From the NCBI GenBank assembly GCA_902363625.1, contig CABJAS010000008.1, forward strand, positions 1 to 64,000: a stretch of 64,000 bases of DNA. The letters run 5' to 3'. The DNA is from Clostridiaceae bacterium (GTDB taxonomy: Bacteria; Bacillota_I; Bacilli_A; Erysipelotrichales; Coprobacillaceae). The notes under the pieces were generated by a model. The model was not told where the DNA came from and did not search any database. It worked only from the letters and a program-made list of their open reading frames with translations. The position numbers and the translations under genes were made by a program. Each line of letters opens with the position of its first letter. Position 1 is the stretch's first letter. This document shows positions 34,232 to 42,690 of the stretch, piece after piece.

Positions 34232-34765
34232 CTAAGCTACTGCTAATTTTACTATGTATTCCTTATCTGAAGGAAGCTTTTTAATAGCGAATAAATCCAC
34301 TGTTTCTGCAGCATATCCTTTATATTCTAAAAACTGCATGGTATCTAGTGAAGCACTTTCCTTTTGTGAAACATGATAGCATTCCACAAACACATTATCC
34401 CATTTTGATCCAATCTCTATTCTTTCATAGTCCCCATCAATTCCTATAGACAGATAACCTAGTTCATCATTATTTTCCATACTCACTTCACATACAGTCT
34501 CATCACTCAAATCTCTCTTTAACACAGTCTTTTCCATGACCACTGTCTGATCATTCGTATTTTCAACAATTAAACTCAGTTCTTCAAATTCTGCGTTCTG
34601 TGCATAAAACATTACTTTAGCATGAAATTCATCTTTTTTTATTATATAGTCTTCATCGTTCATTGTCCCTTTAACAAGAAATTCGAGTTTATCAATACCA
34701 TTTGCTCCACAGCCAATACAGGAAAACATCAATAATACCGACATACAGAGTTTTAATAATTTCAT
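34232..34765 (-). CDS. Putative lipoprotein of unknown function
   Basis: I do not recognise this protein. Starting at the ATG at 34765, which has AGAGGGTGGG upstream, it is 177 residues long. The N-terminus is a signal peptide with a lipobox-like end (LMFSCIGC with Cys near residue 18). The mature part is predicted to be mainly beta-strand, with a single later Cys in VFVECYHV. It is monocistronic between the MATE gene and the divergent dacB operon. Function is unknown, and no tie to the neighbours is visible. Confidence 0.65.
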   Translation of the reverse strand: MKLLKLCMSVLLMFSCIGCGANGIDKLEFLVKGTMNDEDYIIKKDEFHAKVMFYAQNAEFEELSLIVENTNDQTVVMEKTVLKRDLSDETVCEVSMENNDELGYLSIGIDGDYERIEIGSKWDNVFVECYHVSQKESASLDTMQFLEYKGYAAETVDLFAIKKLPSDKEYIVKLAVA

Positions 34766-34883
34766 CTTTTCCCACCCTCTGACTTTAATATTCATTCTGT
34801 TTTCATTATATAATAAAAAGAAAATCAAAGATAGCTCATCATAAAGACACCAGATGTCAGTGGTATGAAATAAATGATTAAAT

Positions 34884-34891
34884 CATATAGT
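34884..34891 (+). promoter_or_regulatory. Candidate sigma-E -10 of dacB-spmA-spmB
   Basis: CATATAGT, one mismatch from the sigma-E -10 CATACAnT, lies 14 bases before the dacB ATG. The same octamer is followed by a similar TGTAAGGG-type sequence in front of cotE. In B. subtilis the dacB operon is sigma-E dependent. The -35 is poorly matched. Confidence 0.5.
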
Positions 34892-34905
34892 GTAAGGGTG
34901 ATAAA

Positions 34906-35925
34906 ATGAAAAGACTTTTAAGCTTCTGCCTTATTTTTTGTTTTTGCATAACCCCTGTCAACGCCACAGAGTATTATGCAAAGAATTATATTGTGATGAA
35001 TGCCGATACCTTGCAGGTTTTAGAAGGTAAAGAGATCCATCAGACACAAAGTGTGGCAAGTATTTCGAAGATCATGACTGCAATCGTAGCCATAGAAAAC
35101 TGTGAACTCTCCCAAGAGATCGTCTTAAATGAATCCATTTCCAAAGCATACGGTAGTGCCGTCTATATACATATTGGCGATACTATCACCATGCAGGATT
35201 TATTGTATGCTTTATTGCTTCGTTCGGGAAATGATGCCGCTTTAGCCATTGCCGATCATGTTGGTCAGGGCGTAGATCAGTTTGTAGAAATGATGAATCA
35301 AAAAGCAAGAGAAATTGGAATGGACAATACGCATTTCAATAATCCCAGTGGTTTAGATGAGGAGGATGACGGAAATATATCCAGTGTCTATGATATGGCA
35401 CTATTAATGTCCTACTGCATCAATAATCCCATTTTCGCTAAAATCGTAGGTACCCAGACATATCGTCGATTAGATCGTAATGGCAGCTGGACTAACAAAA
35501 ATAAACTGCTGGCTAATTATGAATACTGTCTTGGCGGAAAAACCGGCTACACTAAAAAAGCGAAGCGTACATTGGTTAATGCCGCTAGAAAAGACGGCAT
35601 CACACTCGTTTGCGTAACCTTTAACTGCGGAGATGACTTTGGACTACAGGAAAATCTCTTTGAAACCTATTTTAACTGTTATGATGAAATCCTTCTTTTT
35701 AACAAGGGAACCCATATTATTGATCATTATAAGTTTACCTTAGATGAACAATTGACATTTCCGGCTAAAAAGGATGAGGAAGTGAAAGTTTCTTATACCG
35801 TTCAGCAAGATAAGATTGATCTGTATGCCAATTCAAAATTAGTCGGTTCCTATTCTTATGAATACCTACGCTCACCATTGCTCGATAAGATTTATGAAGT
35901 ATTCAAGCGTCTGATCTATGAATAA
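34906..35925 (+). CDS. dacB: Sporulation D-alanyl-D-alanine carboxypeptidase
   Basis: A low-molecular-mass penicillin-binding protein that trims peptide side chains; in spores it lowers cortex cross-linking. There is a signal peptide (residues 1-20, cleaved near VNA-TEY), then active-site SISK (52-55), SGN (107-109) and KTG (212-214), and a C-terminal beta domain with a possible amphipathic anchor. Length 339 is shorter than vegetative DacA. Overlap by 8 bp with spmA and the order dacB-spmA-spmB identify it as the PBP5*-type sporulation enzyme. A sigma-E-like -10 precedes it. Confidence 0.93.
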   Translation: MKRLLSFCLIFCFCITPVNATEYYAKNYIVMNADTLQVLEGKEIHQTQSVASISKIMTAIVAIENCELSQEIVLNESISKAYGSAVYIHIGDTITMQDLLYALLLRSGNDAALAIADHVGQGVDQFVEMMNQKAREIGMDNTHFNNPSGLDEEDDGNISSVYDMALLMSYCINNPIFAKIVGTQTYRRLDRNGSWTNKNKLLANYEYCLGGKTGYTKKAKRTLVNAARKDGITLVCVTFNCGDDFGLQENLFETYFNCYDEILLFNKGTHIIDHYKFTLDEQLTFPAKKDEEVKVSYTVQQDKIDLYANSKLVGSYSYEYLRSPLLDKIYEVFKRLIYE

Positions 35926-36475
35926 GATTTGGTCAGTCTGCATCGTTATCTGTATAGGTTATGGTTTATTAACGCATCAAGAAAACACCTTGTTTGCCTT
36001 ACTTTTCGAAGTGCCAAACGATGCCCTCAACATGGCGCTTAAACTCACTTTAAATGCTTGCTTTTTCAATGGTATATTGAATATGGCGAATGGATGTGGC
36101 TTATTAGAGAAAGTATCTCATTTAATTCAGCCTATTTTAAAACATTTATTTAAAGGAGTTAATCAAGAAACAATGGGATATATCAGTGTACATCTATTAA
36201 GTAATCTTTTTGGATTAGGAAGTGTCGCAACCATCAGCGGATTAAAAGCGATGCGCCTGCTTAAAGAAGCGACTCCGGATCGCCTGTCTAAAGCGATGAT
36301 GACTCTCTTTATCCTCAATACTACCGGATTATCTTTCTTTCCTTCAACCGTAGTTGCCTTAAGACAAACTTACGATACTACCCATAGTGCCGATTTTATT
36401 CCTTATACCATTATGATCAGTCTGCTTGCCTTATCCATCGGCTTACTGATTATTAACTATAAATACCGTGAATAA
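35918..36475 (+). CDS. spmA: Spore maturation protein A
   Basis: SpmA is a membrane protein required, with SpmB, for full dehydration of the spore core. The 185 residues contain about five membrane segments and nucleoside-recognition (Gate) type sequence such as VNQETMGYISVHLLSNLFGLG. It overlaps both dacB and spmB by 8 bp, indicating strict co-translation. Length compares with 196 in B. subtilis. Confidence 0.95.
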   Translation: MNKIWSVCIVICIGYGLLTHQENTLFALLFEVPNDALNMALKLTLNACFFNGILNMANGCGLLEKVSHLIQPILKHLFKGVNQETMGYISVHLLSNLFGLGSVATISGLKAMRLLKEATPDRLSKAMMTLFILNTTGLSFFPSTVVALRQTYDTTHSADFIPYTIMISLLALSIGLLIINYKYRE

Positions 36476-36962
36476 AATCATTCTTATTTTTATTGCTTTT
36501 ATAGTTATCTATGGGACCTATAAAAAAGCAAACTGCTTTGATTTATTTGTTGAAGGAGCTAAAGAAGGATTTACGCTTTTTATACCACTCTTTACCGCTC
36601 TGCTGGCATTGATGTTTTTTATTAATATGATGATTAAAACCGGACTTGTACAAACGATCTGTCAAATCCCACTCTTTAAAAATGTATCGAGCGAATTATT
36701 ATCTATGATGTTTTTAAGACCTTTTTCTTCCAGTGGTTCTTTATTGTTGTTGGATCAGATCTATCAGCAGTATGGATTAAACCATTTCTTCAGTATGGTA
36801 GCCACCTTTATTCAGTCTTCTACAGATACTACCCTTTATGTCGCCAGCTTATATCTAGGCTCATTAGGAATCAAAAATGACAGCAAAGCAGTAGGCTTAG
36901 GACTGTTTTTAGATGCGCTTGCAATCCTCTTCGCTTTTATCATGACAATTATTTTCTTTTAA
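36468..36962 (+). CDS. spmB: Spore maturation protein B
   Basis: The partner of SpmA in spore core dehydration. The 164 residues include several membrane segments, and MMFLRPFSSSGSLLLLDQIYQQYG and FIQSSTDTTLYVASLYLGSLG are typical family stretches. It is the last gene of the dacB operon before rluB, which has its own promoter. Length compares with 178 in B. subtilis. Confidence 0.95.
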   Translation: MNKIILIFIAFIVIYGTYKKANCFDLFVEGAKEGFTLFIPLFTALLALMFFINMMIKTGLVQTICQIPLFKNVSSELLSMMFLRPFSSSGSLLLLDQIYQQYGLNHFFSMVATFIQSSTDTTLYVASLYLGSLGIKNDSKAVGLGLFLDALAILFAFIMTIIFF

Positions 36963-36979
36963 TCTTAACCGTTTTCCTG

Positions 36980-36985
36980 TATAAT
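36980..36985 (+). promoter_or_regulatory. -10 element of rluB
   Basis: TATAAT lies 17 bases before the rluB ATG, in the short gap after spmB. The -35 position has only TTTTAA. The gene is needed in growth, which fits a vegetative promoter. Confidence 0.45.
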
Positions 36986-37002
36986 GCATTTGGGTGATAA
37001 AA

Positions 37003-37764
37003 ATGGAAAGATTACAAAAAGTCATTGCCAAAAGCGGATATTCTTCTAGAAGAAAAGCAGAAGAACTTATCGCAAAAGGAAAAGTGACAGTTAATGGTGA
37101 AACCGTCACAGAAATGGGTACAAAAGTGAAAAAAGGCGATGTGATCCAAATTGACGGAAAAACCATCGAATTTGAAAATAAAGTTTATTATGTTTTATAC
37201 AAACCAAAAGGAATGATCAGTTCAGCAAGTGATGAATTAGGACGTCCATGTGTCGTTGACTTATTCAATGAAATTGAAGAACGTGTATATCCTGTCGGTC
37301 GTTTGGATTATGATTCTACAGGTTTATTGTTCATGACAAACGATGGTGATTTTGCAAATTTAATCATGCATCCGAGCAGTCATTTAGAAAAAGTATACGA
37401 TATTACTGTACGTGGCATCGTAACAGGTGAAACGCTTCATCAATTAGAAAAAGGAATCTATTTAGATGGTGCCAAAACACTGCCATGTAAAATAAAGGTG
37501 ACAGCTAAAAACATGGAGCATAAAAACACACGTATGTTAATTCGCTTGGTCGAAGGTAAGAATCGTCAGGTTCGCCGTATGTTTGAAGCGGTTGGACACG
37601 ATCTGATTCGTTTACATCGTGCTGCCTGTGGCGGAATCAACCTAAAAGGAATGACTCCCGGAGAATATCGTATCTTAAAGCCTCAGGAAGTTAAAGATTT
37701 AAGACGATTAGCGGAAGAAGCCAAAGAAAAAAACAAAAACTTTAGACAAAAGAGAGGAAAATAA
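37003..37764 (+). CDS. rluB: 23S rRNA pseudouridine synthase (RluB type)
   Basis: The enzyme isomerises a uridine in helix 90 of 23S rRNA. The N-terminal S4 RNA-binding domain (ERLQKVIAKSGYSSRRKAEELI) is followed by the catalytic domain with GRLDYDSTGLL (Asp102) and RMLIRLVEGKNRQVRRMF near the end. The ATG at 37003 has GGGTGATAAA upstream; an in-frame GTG three codons earlier lies inside that site. This gives 253 residues. Placement after spmB is as in B. subtilis ypuL. Confidence 0.94.
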   Translation: MERLQKVIAKSGYSSRRKAEELIAKGKVTVNGETVTEMGTKVKKGDVIQIDGKTIEFENKVYYVLYKPKGMISSASDELGRPCVVDLFNEIEERVYPVGRLDYDSTGLLFMTNDGDFANLIMHPSSHLEKVYDITVRGIVTGETLHQLEKGIYLDGAKTLPCKIKVTAKNMEHKNTRMLIRLVEGKNRQVRRMFEAVGHDLIRLHRAACGGINLKGMTPGEYRILKPQEVKDLRRLAEEAKEKNKNFRQKRGK

Positions 37765-37780
37765 CCCCTCTCTTTTTATA
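37749..37780 (+). terminator. Bidirectional terminator between rluB and the membrane paralogues
   Basis: A 9-bp stem AAAGAGAGG/CCTCTCTTT (37749-37757 and 37767-37775) includes the rluB stop region and is followed by TTTTTATATTTT on the plus strand. On the minus strand a shorter T run follows the end of the convergent gene. Confidence 0.8.
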
Positions 37781-38897
37781 TTTTCATCTTCGCCTTGGCA
37801 AAACCAATGATATCTCCACCTTCTATTGGATGGATAATTAATATTTGATGATTGCTTTCAAAATAATATTCGGTGATTTCTGTTTCTTTTTGATAAACCT
37901 CTTCAACGCCTTCTACCTCTACTTTTTGATAGTCTATTTTTTCTTTTACCATGACACGATCAAATCCTTCAATCTCAATATCTCTAAAATCCTCAGGGCT
38001 ATATCTCACAAAGCTTTTTAATCGGTTAAAAGCATAATCACCGCTTGTGCGATAATAGATATAGTGAACTGATTTCCATGCATCTTCAATTTTTTGACTG
38101 GCATAATACTCTTCATATTCCGGCACAAAGCCAGTTTGATCTCGTTCAATTTTCTCATCAATAATTTGAATTGGAAAATAATCTTCTTCACGAACCCTAT
38201 CAACATTGGTTGGATGAAGCGTCACTATTCCCCACATCGCAATAGAAGCAAATAAACACCAAAAAACATATTCTCGAATTGGAATAAAAAGGAAGAAGAC
38301 CGCCGCTATTAGGAATAGAATAACCCGATAGCTGATACCAAAAACAAGAAGGGAAAAGGATAATAACAGAACGAAAAGCCCAATATAATCCAAGATCGGA
38401 ATCACTATGCTTGTTTTTCTGCTCTCCGTTTTAGAGGATCTCTTTTTCTTTTTTTCATGTTCATAATAGATATAAAGGATACATGATAAAATTAATAAAA
38501 TGAGTGTTCCGACCCTGCTTAAAACATAAGCACTGTTTGCCAGTTCAAAACGATAAGATCCCGACGCTAAAATTGGAATGATGATCATAAACAGAAGCAG
38601 CCACCAGTTCATTGAATAAGATTCCTTATCTAATTTAACACTATCCGCATTGGGCGGTGTTTTGGTTTCATAGATGACATACTCGACAGAGGTTCTCAGC
38701 TGCTTCCCGTCAATATCCCCCTTTAATTTCATCGGTCTAGGTAAGACAACATAATAACTGTTCTTTGGCTGTTCATTTTTAAAGATTAAAAACAATCGTG
38801 ATACATAACGAATATGATGCCCTAATTTAGCTTCATCACTTAGATATCGTGATAAGCCTACCGTATCAAAACGGCGAAAACGATTTAATACAATCAT
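37776..38897 (-). CDS. Unrecognised membrane protein, paralogue 1
   Basis: I do not recognise it with certainty. The N-terminal 60 residues (FDTVGLSRYLSDEAKLGHHIRYVSRLFLIFKN) resemble the start of DUF2812-type proteins. About four to five membrane segments lie between residues 95 and 225, and a charged cytoplasmic or external C-terminal domain of about 140 residues ends in FAKAKMKI. The ATG at 38897 is chosen by AGGAGGG upstream (373 residues). It is a tandem paralogue of the preceding gene, with which it shares fold, length and the terminal F-A-K-x-K-M-K/N motif, and which ends 5 bp before this start. Confidence 0.68.
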   Translation of the reverse strand: MIVLNRFRRFDTVGLSRYLSDEAKLGHHIRYVSRLFLIFKNEQPKNSYYVVLPRPMKLKGDIDGKQLRTSVEYVIYETKTPPNADSVKLDKESYSMNWWLLLFMIIIPILASGSYRFELANSAYVLSRVGTLILLILSCILYIYYEHEKKKKRSSKTESRKTSIVIPILDYIGLFVLLLSFSLLVFGISYRVILFLIAAVFFLFIPIREYVFWCLFASIAMWGIVTLHPTNVDRVREEDYFPIQIIDEKIERDQTGFVPEYEEYYASQKIEDAWKSVHYIYYRTSGDYAFNRLKSFVRYSPEDFRDIEIEGFDRVMVKEKIDYQKVEVEGVEEVYQKETEITEYYFESNHQILIIHPIEGGDIIGFAKAKMKI

Positions 38898-38902
38898 ATT
38901 GC

Positions 38903-40030
38903 TCACCCTCCTACATTCAGTTTCATTTTAGCGAAACGAATAACTTGTTCAGTTGTATTTGGTGAACGATTCGTTAAAACTAAGACGTGATTGCCGGATT
39001 GAAAATAATAAAGTTGAACTTTTCCTTCTACTGTTTTGATATAAGCCCGCTCAAAGGAAGCATCGTTAAGCGATTCATATGTATCTAATTGAATAGGATT
39101 TCTCTGCTGAATAAAGAGATACTCCTCTAGCTTATTCAAGGTCCATGAAGAAGTCACATGATAATAGTCATACATGATGGTTACATTGTAACTTGTCGTA
39201 TAATCCCGTGCCACTAAATTCTCATATTTTGATACAAATAAGGTTTGATCACAATTATACATAGATACACTTGAAGTGGATGGTAAATATTCCTTCAATA
39301 AAAAGCTTTGATCATTCCTTGAATCTGTAGGAATAAATATAAAGATATAAAGCAACATGATCGTGATAAAGATAGGTAAAGTAACATCGGATAAGACAAA
39401 ATGAAATAAGAGATAGAGTACTATTATAAGTAAACAAATATTGCTGAAGCCTAAAGCAATAAAACAACTGATGAAAATCACAATGACCGCAAGAAGCTTA
39501 CCTATATAATCCCATTTACTTTTAAAGAGATATTCATGATTTTTCTTTGCCGCTGCTACAGCTTTCTTTTTTCGCCATAGCCAAAAACAATAAAAGATAA
39601 AAACTCCCACACAAATTGGAAATGTCATTACACTAAATAATCGTCTGCTGTTACTCAAAATAAAATTATTCATTGATCGATTAATGGTAGAAATGAGCAG
39701 TAAGCTAAATATTATATTGGTTAATGGGGTAATGTAAATATATTTTGATAAGCGTGACCGTTTGCGCAATTCAATAGAAAATTCTTCATCTTTATTATAG
39801 GGATAAATTTTATATTCATAAGAAGATGATACCGTTTCTCTTTTCACTTTCTCGATTGGCTGATCGTCCGATAATAACACGGTAAAATAGATATCTTTTG
39901 GCTCTCCCTTTTTAAATACCAAAAAATCTGAGGTAACATATGTAATATGATTTCCGTCTAATGCCTGCTGATGCAAATACTCCGATAATCCCTCTTTATC
40001 AAACAAGTAGACTGGGTTTAATTTAATCAT
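38903..40030 (-). CDS. Unrecognised membrane protein, paralogue 2
   Basis: A 375-residue protein paralogous to the following gene: the N-terminal block FDKEGLSEYLHQQALDGNHITYVTSDFLVFKKGEPK aligns with that of its neighbour. Membrane segments are predicted at about 103-120, 132-150, 180-225 and 228-245, and the C-terminal domain ends IRFAKMKLN. AGGAGG precedes the ATG. The two genes form one unit opposite the FMN riboswitch. Function is unknown; a DUF2812-like N-terminus is the only family hint. Confidence 0.68.
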   Translation of the reverse strand: MIKLNPVYLFDKEGLSEYLHQQALDGNHITYVTSDFLVFKKGEPKDIYFTVLLSDDQPIEKVKRETVSSSYEYKIYPYNKDEEFSIELRKRSRLSKYIYITPLTNIIFSLLLISTINRSMNNFILSNSRRLFSVMTFPICVGVFIFYCFWLWRKKKAVAAAKKNHEYLFKSKWDYIGKLLAVIVIFISCFIALGFSNICLLIIVLYLLFHFVLSDVTLPIFITIMLLYIFIFIPTDSRNDQSFLLKEYLPSTSSVSMYNCDQTLFVSKYENLVARDYTTSYNVTIMYDYYHVTSSWTLNKLEEYLFIQQRNPIQLDTYESLNDASFERAYIKTVEGKVQLYYFQSGNHVLVLTNRSPNTTEQVIRFAKMKLNVGG

Positions 40031-40109
40031 CGCTCTCCCCTCCTTTTGTAACCCCTCTCTTTATTTCATCATACCATAATTCATATTATAAAAATAGTAG
40101 GCAAAGGGA

Positions 40110-40138
40110 TTGACAAGAAAAAGAAATTGACATACACT
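40110..40138 (+). promoter_or_regulatory. Promoter of the ribU riboswitch transcript
   Basis: -35 TTGACA (40110-40115) and -10 TACACT (40133-40138) are separated by 17 bp, just before the FMN riboswitch. A second TTGACA at 40127-40132 has no matching -10. Confidence 0.7.
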
Positions 40139-40152
40139 ATACATGAAAAGAA

Positions 40153-40264
40153 CGTCTTCAGGGCAGGGTGAAATTCCCGACCGGCGGTAAAGTCCGCGAG
40201 CTGTTTAACAGCATGAATTGGTGCGATTCCAATACCGATAGTACAGTCTAGATGGAAGAGAGAC
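40153..40264 (+). promoter_or_regulatory. FMN riboswitch (RFN element)
   Basis: The segment contains the invariant core CTTCAGGGCAGGGTGAAATT, CCGACCGGCGGTAAAGTCC and the 3' part GTGCGATTCCAATACCGATA with AGTACAGTCTAGATGG. Together these define the FMN aptamer. It is followed by a strong terminator hairpin, so FMN should end transcription before ribU. Confidence 0.97.
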
Positions 40265-40291
40265 ATTTTTTTGTATTATAAAATGCCCTTT

Positions 40292-40325
40292 TATCGTGAA
40301 GATTAGTATTTTCACGATATTTTTT
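40292..40325 (+). terminator. Riboswitch-controlled attenuator
   Basis: The stem TATCGTGAA/TTCACGATA (40292-40300 and 40311-40319) with a 10-base loop is followed by six T residues, 22 bases before the ribU GTG. It is the expression platform of the FMN riboswitch. Confidence 0.85.
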
Positions 40326-40346
40326 ATATATAAGGGAGGAATATTT

Positions 40347-40991
40347 GTGAAAAGTACTAAAACAAGAAAAATGGTGATGATCGCGATCTTATCCGCATTA
40401 GGAATGATCCTCAATTTAATTGAGATTCCCTATCCGTTTGCTCCGTGGCTGAACTTTGATCTTTCAGAGATCGTAGTGCTGTCTGCCGTTTCAACAATGG
40501 GAGTGATTCCAGCCGTCTTTGTTTGTATCTGTAAATTTTTAGCGTCTGTTTTATTTAAAGGTCCTGTGGGACCAATTGCGATCGGGCAGATCACCTCGTT
40601 GATTGCCAGCTTAAGTATCTGTATGATGTATTACCTATTAAAAAAGGTATTGCATTTTAAAAAGCCATGGGTAAACTATGCGGTGAATATGTTTCTAACC
40701 ATGCTGACATTTGCTTTTATTATGTATATTATTAATTACTTATTTGTTACACCTACGTATCTGATGAATAAACCAACCTGGTATACTCAGCTGCCTTTTA
40801 ATGTCGATATCATGGCATTTAATAAGCAATATGGTTCCAACATTTCAATACCGTCATTACTTAACTTTTTATCTCCTTATGCACAGGCGATCTTTATTAT
40901 TTATTTTCCATTCAATTTTTTAAAAGGCATCATCTGTGCGGTTGTCTATAGTTTTGTAAGACCGATAGAAAAGAATTACACATTAGAATAA
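40347..40991 (+). CDS. ribU: Riboflavin transporter RibU (ECF S component)
   Basis: RibU is the substrate-binding membrane subunit of an energy-coupling-factor transporter for riboflavin. Six membrane segments are visible, and the N-terminal KMVMIAILSALGMILNLIEI, PWLNFDLSE and KGPVGPIAIG stretches are typical of the family. The start is GTG at 40347, 9 bases after AAGGGAGG (214 residues); longer readings would begin inside the attenuator. FMN riboswitch control confirms the substrate. The ECF ATPase and T subunits are not in the window. Confidence 0.94.
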   Translation: MKSTKTRKMVMIAILSALGMILNLIEIPYPFAPWLNFDLSEIVVLSAVSTMGVIPAVFVCICKFLASVLFKGPVGPIAIGQITSLIASLSICMMYYLLKKVLHFKKPWVNYAVNMFLTMLTFAFIMYIINYLFVTPTYLMNKPTWYTQLPFNVDIMAFNKQYGSNISIPSLLNFLSPYAQAIFIIYFPFNFLKGIICAVVYSFVRPIEKNYTLE

Positions 40992-40996
40992 AAACA

Positions 40997-41026
40997 ATCC
41001 CCGTTTTATTGAACGGGGATATTTTT
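40997..41026 (+). terminator. Bidirectional terminator after ribU
   Basis: The stem ATCCCCGTT/AACGGGGAT (40997-41005 and 41012-41020) is followed by T residues on the plus strand. On the minus strand TTTTTATTC follows, so it also ends the HAD gene. Confidence 0.85.
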
Positions 41027-41825
41027 AAATATTAAAGTATTTTTTAAACGCCTTTGCAATACCATCCTCATCGACAGTATCTGTAATATCATCAGCAACA
41101 GCTTTGATTTCATCTAACCCGTTGCCCATTGCAATGCCGTGACCAACAAGCTGAAGCATCTCTTTATCATTAATCCCATCACCAAAAGCATAAGTATTTT
41201 CTCTAGGAATACCTAATTTTTCATACATATATTGACAAGCGGGTCCCTTAGTAAACCCCTTTTTATAAACATCCATGCGAATTAGTCCCGTATAATAAGG
41301 AACCATTGTGAAATCTTCTTTCAACTCATTATAGCAGGCTTCCAACTGCTCAGTCGTTTCAAATAGTACACAGCAAGATATCGCTTCTACATCCTCCGCT
41401 GTGAATTTTTCAATCTGATCTGTTGGACGTGCACGTGTTCCGGAAAACATTTCCCGATGATCGATCACCATCGGATCATCTAAATATTCACACCAAGTCT
41501 GAACATGTCCACAAAATGTACTTTTTCCGCCATGTTTTTTATAAGCTGCCATTTGCTTAGCGATGTCTTCCTTCGAAAAGATATCATCCAGCCATACCTC
41601 TTTATCAAAAAGAATATAGTGTCCATCATTGAAGATATAGCCGTCAAAATCAATGTCCTGCACACTTCCGGGTGCACTCCCTCGTGCGGTCGCAACCACA
41701 ATATAGTTTCCCTGCCTTTTAAACTCATTTAAAACTCTCATCGTTTCACTGCTGGGATGCATCATTCCATTAGGCACATTCACCATTGTCCCATCAATAT
41801 CAAAAAAAGCAATCTTCTTATCCAT
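41025..41825 (-). CDS. Cof-type HAD phosphatase
   Basis: A 266-residue member of the haloacid dehalogenase superfamily, Cof subfamily (type IIB cap). The nucleophile motif DIDGTM is at residues 9-14, the cap region lies at about 85-190 and the acid pair GDGINDKEM follows near 220. Such enzymes dephosphorylate sugar phosphates or cofactors such as FMN and pyridoxal phosphate. It is convergent with ribU, so a flavin connection is tempting but unproven. Two other Cof-type proteins occur in the window. Confidence 0.9.
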   Translation of the reverse strand: MDKKIAFFDIDGTMVNVPNGMMHPSSETMRVLNEFKRQGNYIVVATARGSAPGSVQDIDFDGYIFNDGHYILFDKEVWLDDIFSKEDIAKQMAAYKKHGGKSTFCGHVQTWCEYLDDPMVIDHREMFSGTRARPTDQIEKFTAEDVEAISCCVLFETTEQLEACYNELKEDFTMVPYYTGLIRMDVYKKGFTKGPACQYMYEKLGIPRENTYAFGDGINDKEMLQLVGHGIAMGNGLDEIKAVADDITDTVDEDGIAKAFKKYFNI

Positions 41826-41840
41826 CTATTTTCTCCCTCA

Positions 41841-42250
41841 TTAAAACAAGCTGATATTATCAATATCCTCTTCAGCAATCTGAGCTAAAGTGATTGATTT
41901 TAAATAAGTATAAAGCTCTTTATCCAAACGCTCATACACACGTCGATTTATGATGTCATTTAGCACATCATGTTTTTTATTGCCGCCAACATGAATTTCG
42001 TGATCCAGCATCTCCATAATATCAACAATGCTGATTCATTTGTATCCACTATCAAGCGATAACCGCCTTTTGCCCCTTTAACACTCTCAATAATGCCGGC
42101 TTTTTTAAATTCCGCGAAAATATTTTCTAAATAATTTTGTGAAAGCTCTTGTTCACTGGCAATGACACTGATCGAAAGCAGCTCTCCTTTTTCCTGTGCC
42201 AAAGCAATCAGCGAACGCAATCCATATCGTACTTTTGTTGATAATCTCAT
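41841..42250 (-). pseudogene. Rrf2-type regulator broken by a frameshift
   Basis: The first 70 residues are a normal Rrf2 winged-helix domain (YGLRSLIALAQ, QELSQNYLENIFAEFKKAGIIESVKGAKGGYRL). After VDTNE, near 42033-42038, the frame shifts; the actual frame ends at 41960 with unrelated residues (95 in all). In the other frame the sequence continues as SIVDIMEMLDHEI and so on to a stop at 41841. Adding one base, for example an A in TGAATC, restores 136 residues, the same as the upstream paralogue. The C-terminal part has no iron-sulfur cysteines. It overlaps the upstream Rrf2 gene by 4 bp. It may be a recent mutation or a sequencing error. Confidence 0.8.
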
Positions 42251-42660
42251 AATTGTCTCCTATATTCATCCGCTAAAGACTGAATCGTTACATCTTCTAA
42301 CACCAATTTCATATGATCATACATTTTTTCCCATACTGGCTTGCTTTTACAAATAGCTTCTCGCTTGCAGTGAACCGACTGAATACATTTGACCGGTTCC
42401 AAGCTCCCGGTCAAACATTCTAAAACTTCTAGTACGGTCAGATCTTTAGGTGCTATCAAAAAATGATATCCGCCATATTTTCCTCGGCTGCTTTGAATGA
42501 TCCCGCCCTTTTTAAGTAAGGAGAATATCTGTTCCAAATACTTTTCTGAAATATTTCTTTGTGTTGCGATTGTATTAATTGAAAATTGTGTATTTTCAGG
42601 ACAGCTTGCCATATACACAAGTGCTTCTAATCCATATTGCCCTTTTGTTCCTATTTCCAT
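42247..42660 (-). CDS. Rrf2 family transcriptional regulator with iron-sulfur cysteines
   Basis: A 137-residue regulator with an N-terminal winged helix (QYGLEALVYMASC, ISEKYLEQIFSLLKKGGIIQSSRGKYGGYHF). It has a cysteine motif C-x5-C-x5-C (CIQSVHCKREAIC, about 92-104), as in IscR/NsrR-type cluster-binding members. It is the first gene of a two-gene unit with the broken paralogue. A palindrome overlaps its -10, so it likely represses its own transcription. Targets in the neighbourhood are not evident; iron-sulfur, cysteine or nitrosative stress sensing is the usual family role. Confidence 0.88.
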   Translation of the reverse strand: MEIGTKGQYGLEALVYMASCPENTQFSINTIATQRNISEKYLEQIFSLLKKGGIIQSSRGKYGGYHFLIAPKDLTVLEVLECLTGSLEPVKCIQSVHCKREAICKSKPVWEKMYDHMKLVLEDVTIQSLADEYRRQL

Positions 42661-42669
42661 AAAAAGTCT

Positions 42670-42690
42670 CCTTTAGATATATTCTAAAGG
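42670..42690 (-). promoter_or_regulatory. Palindromic operator at the Rrf2 promoter
   Basis: CCTTTAGA and TCTAAAGG (42670-42677 and 42683-42690) form an 8-bp inverted repeat with a 5-base centre. It covers the -10 and extends to the ribosome binding site. The size and AT-rich centre fit an Rrf2 dimer site, so autoregulation is likely. Confidence 0.55.

Noticed and set aside
40127..40132. Second TTGACA as an alternative -35 for ribU
   Set aside because: No -10 lies 16-18 bp downstream, and such a start would fall inside the FMN aptamer.
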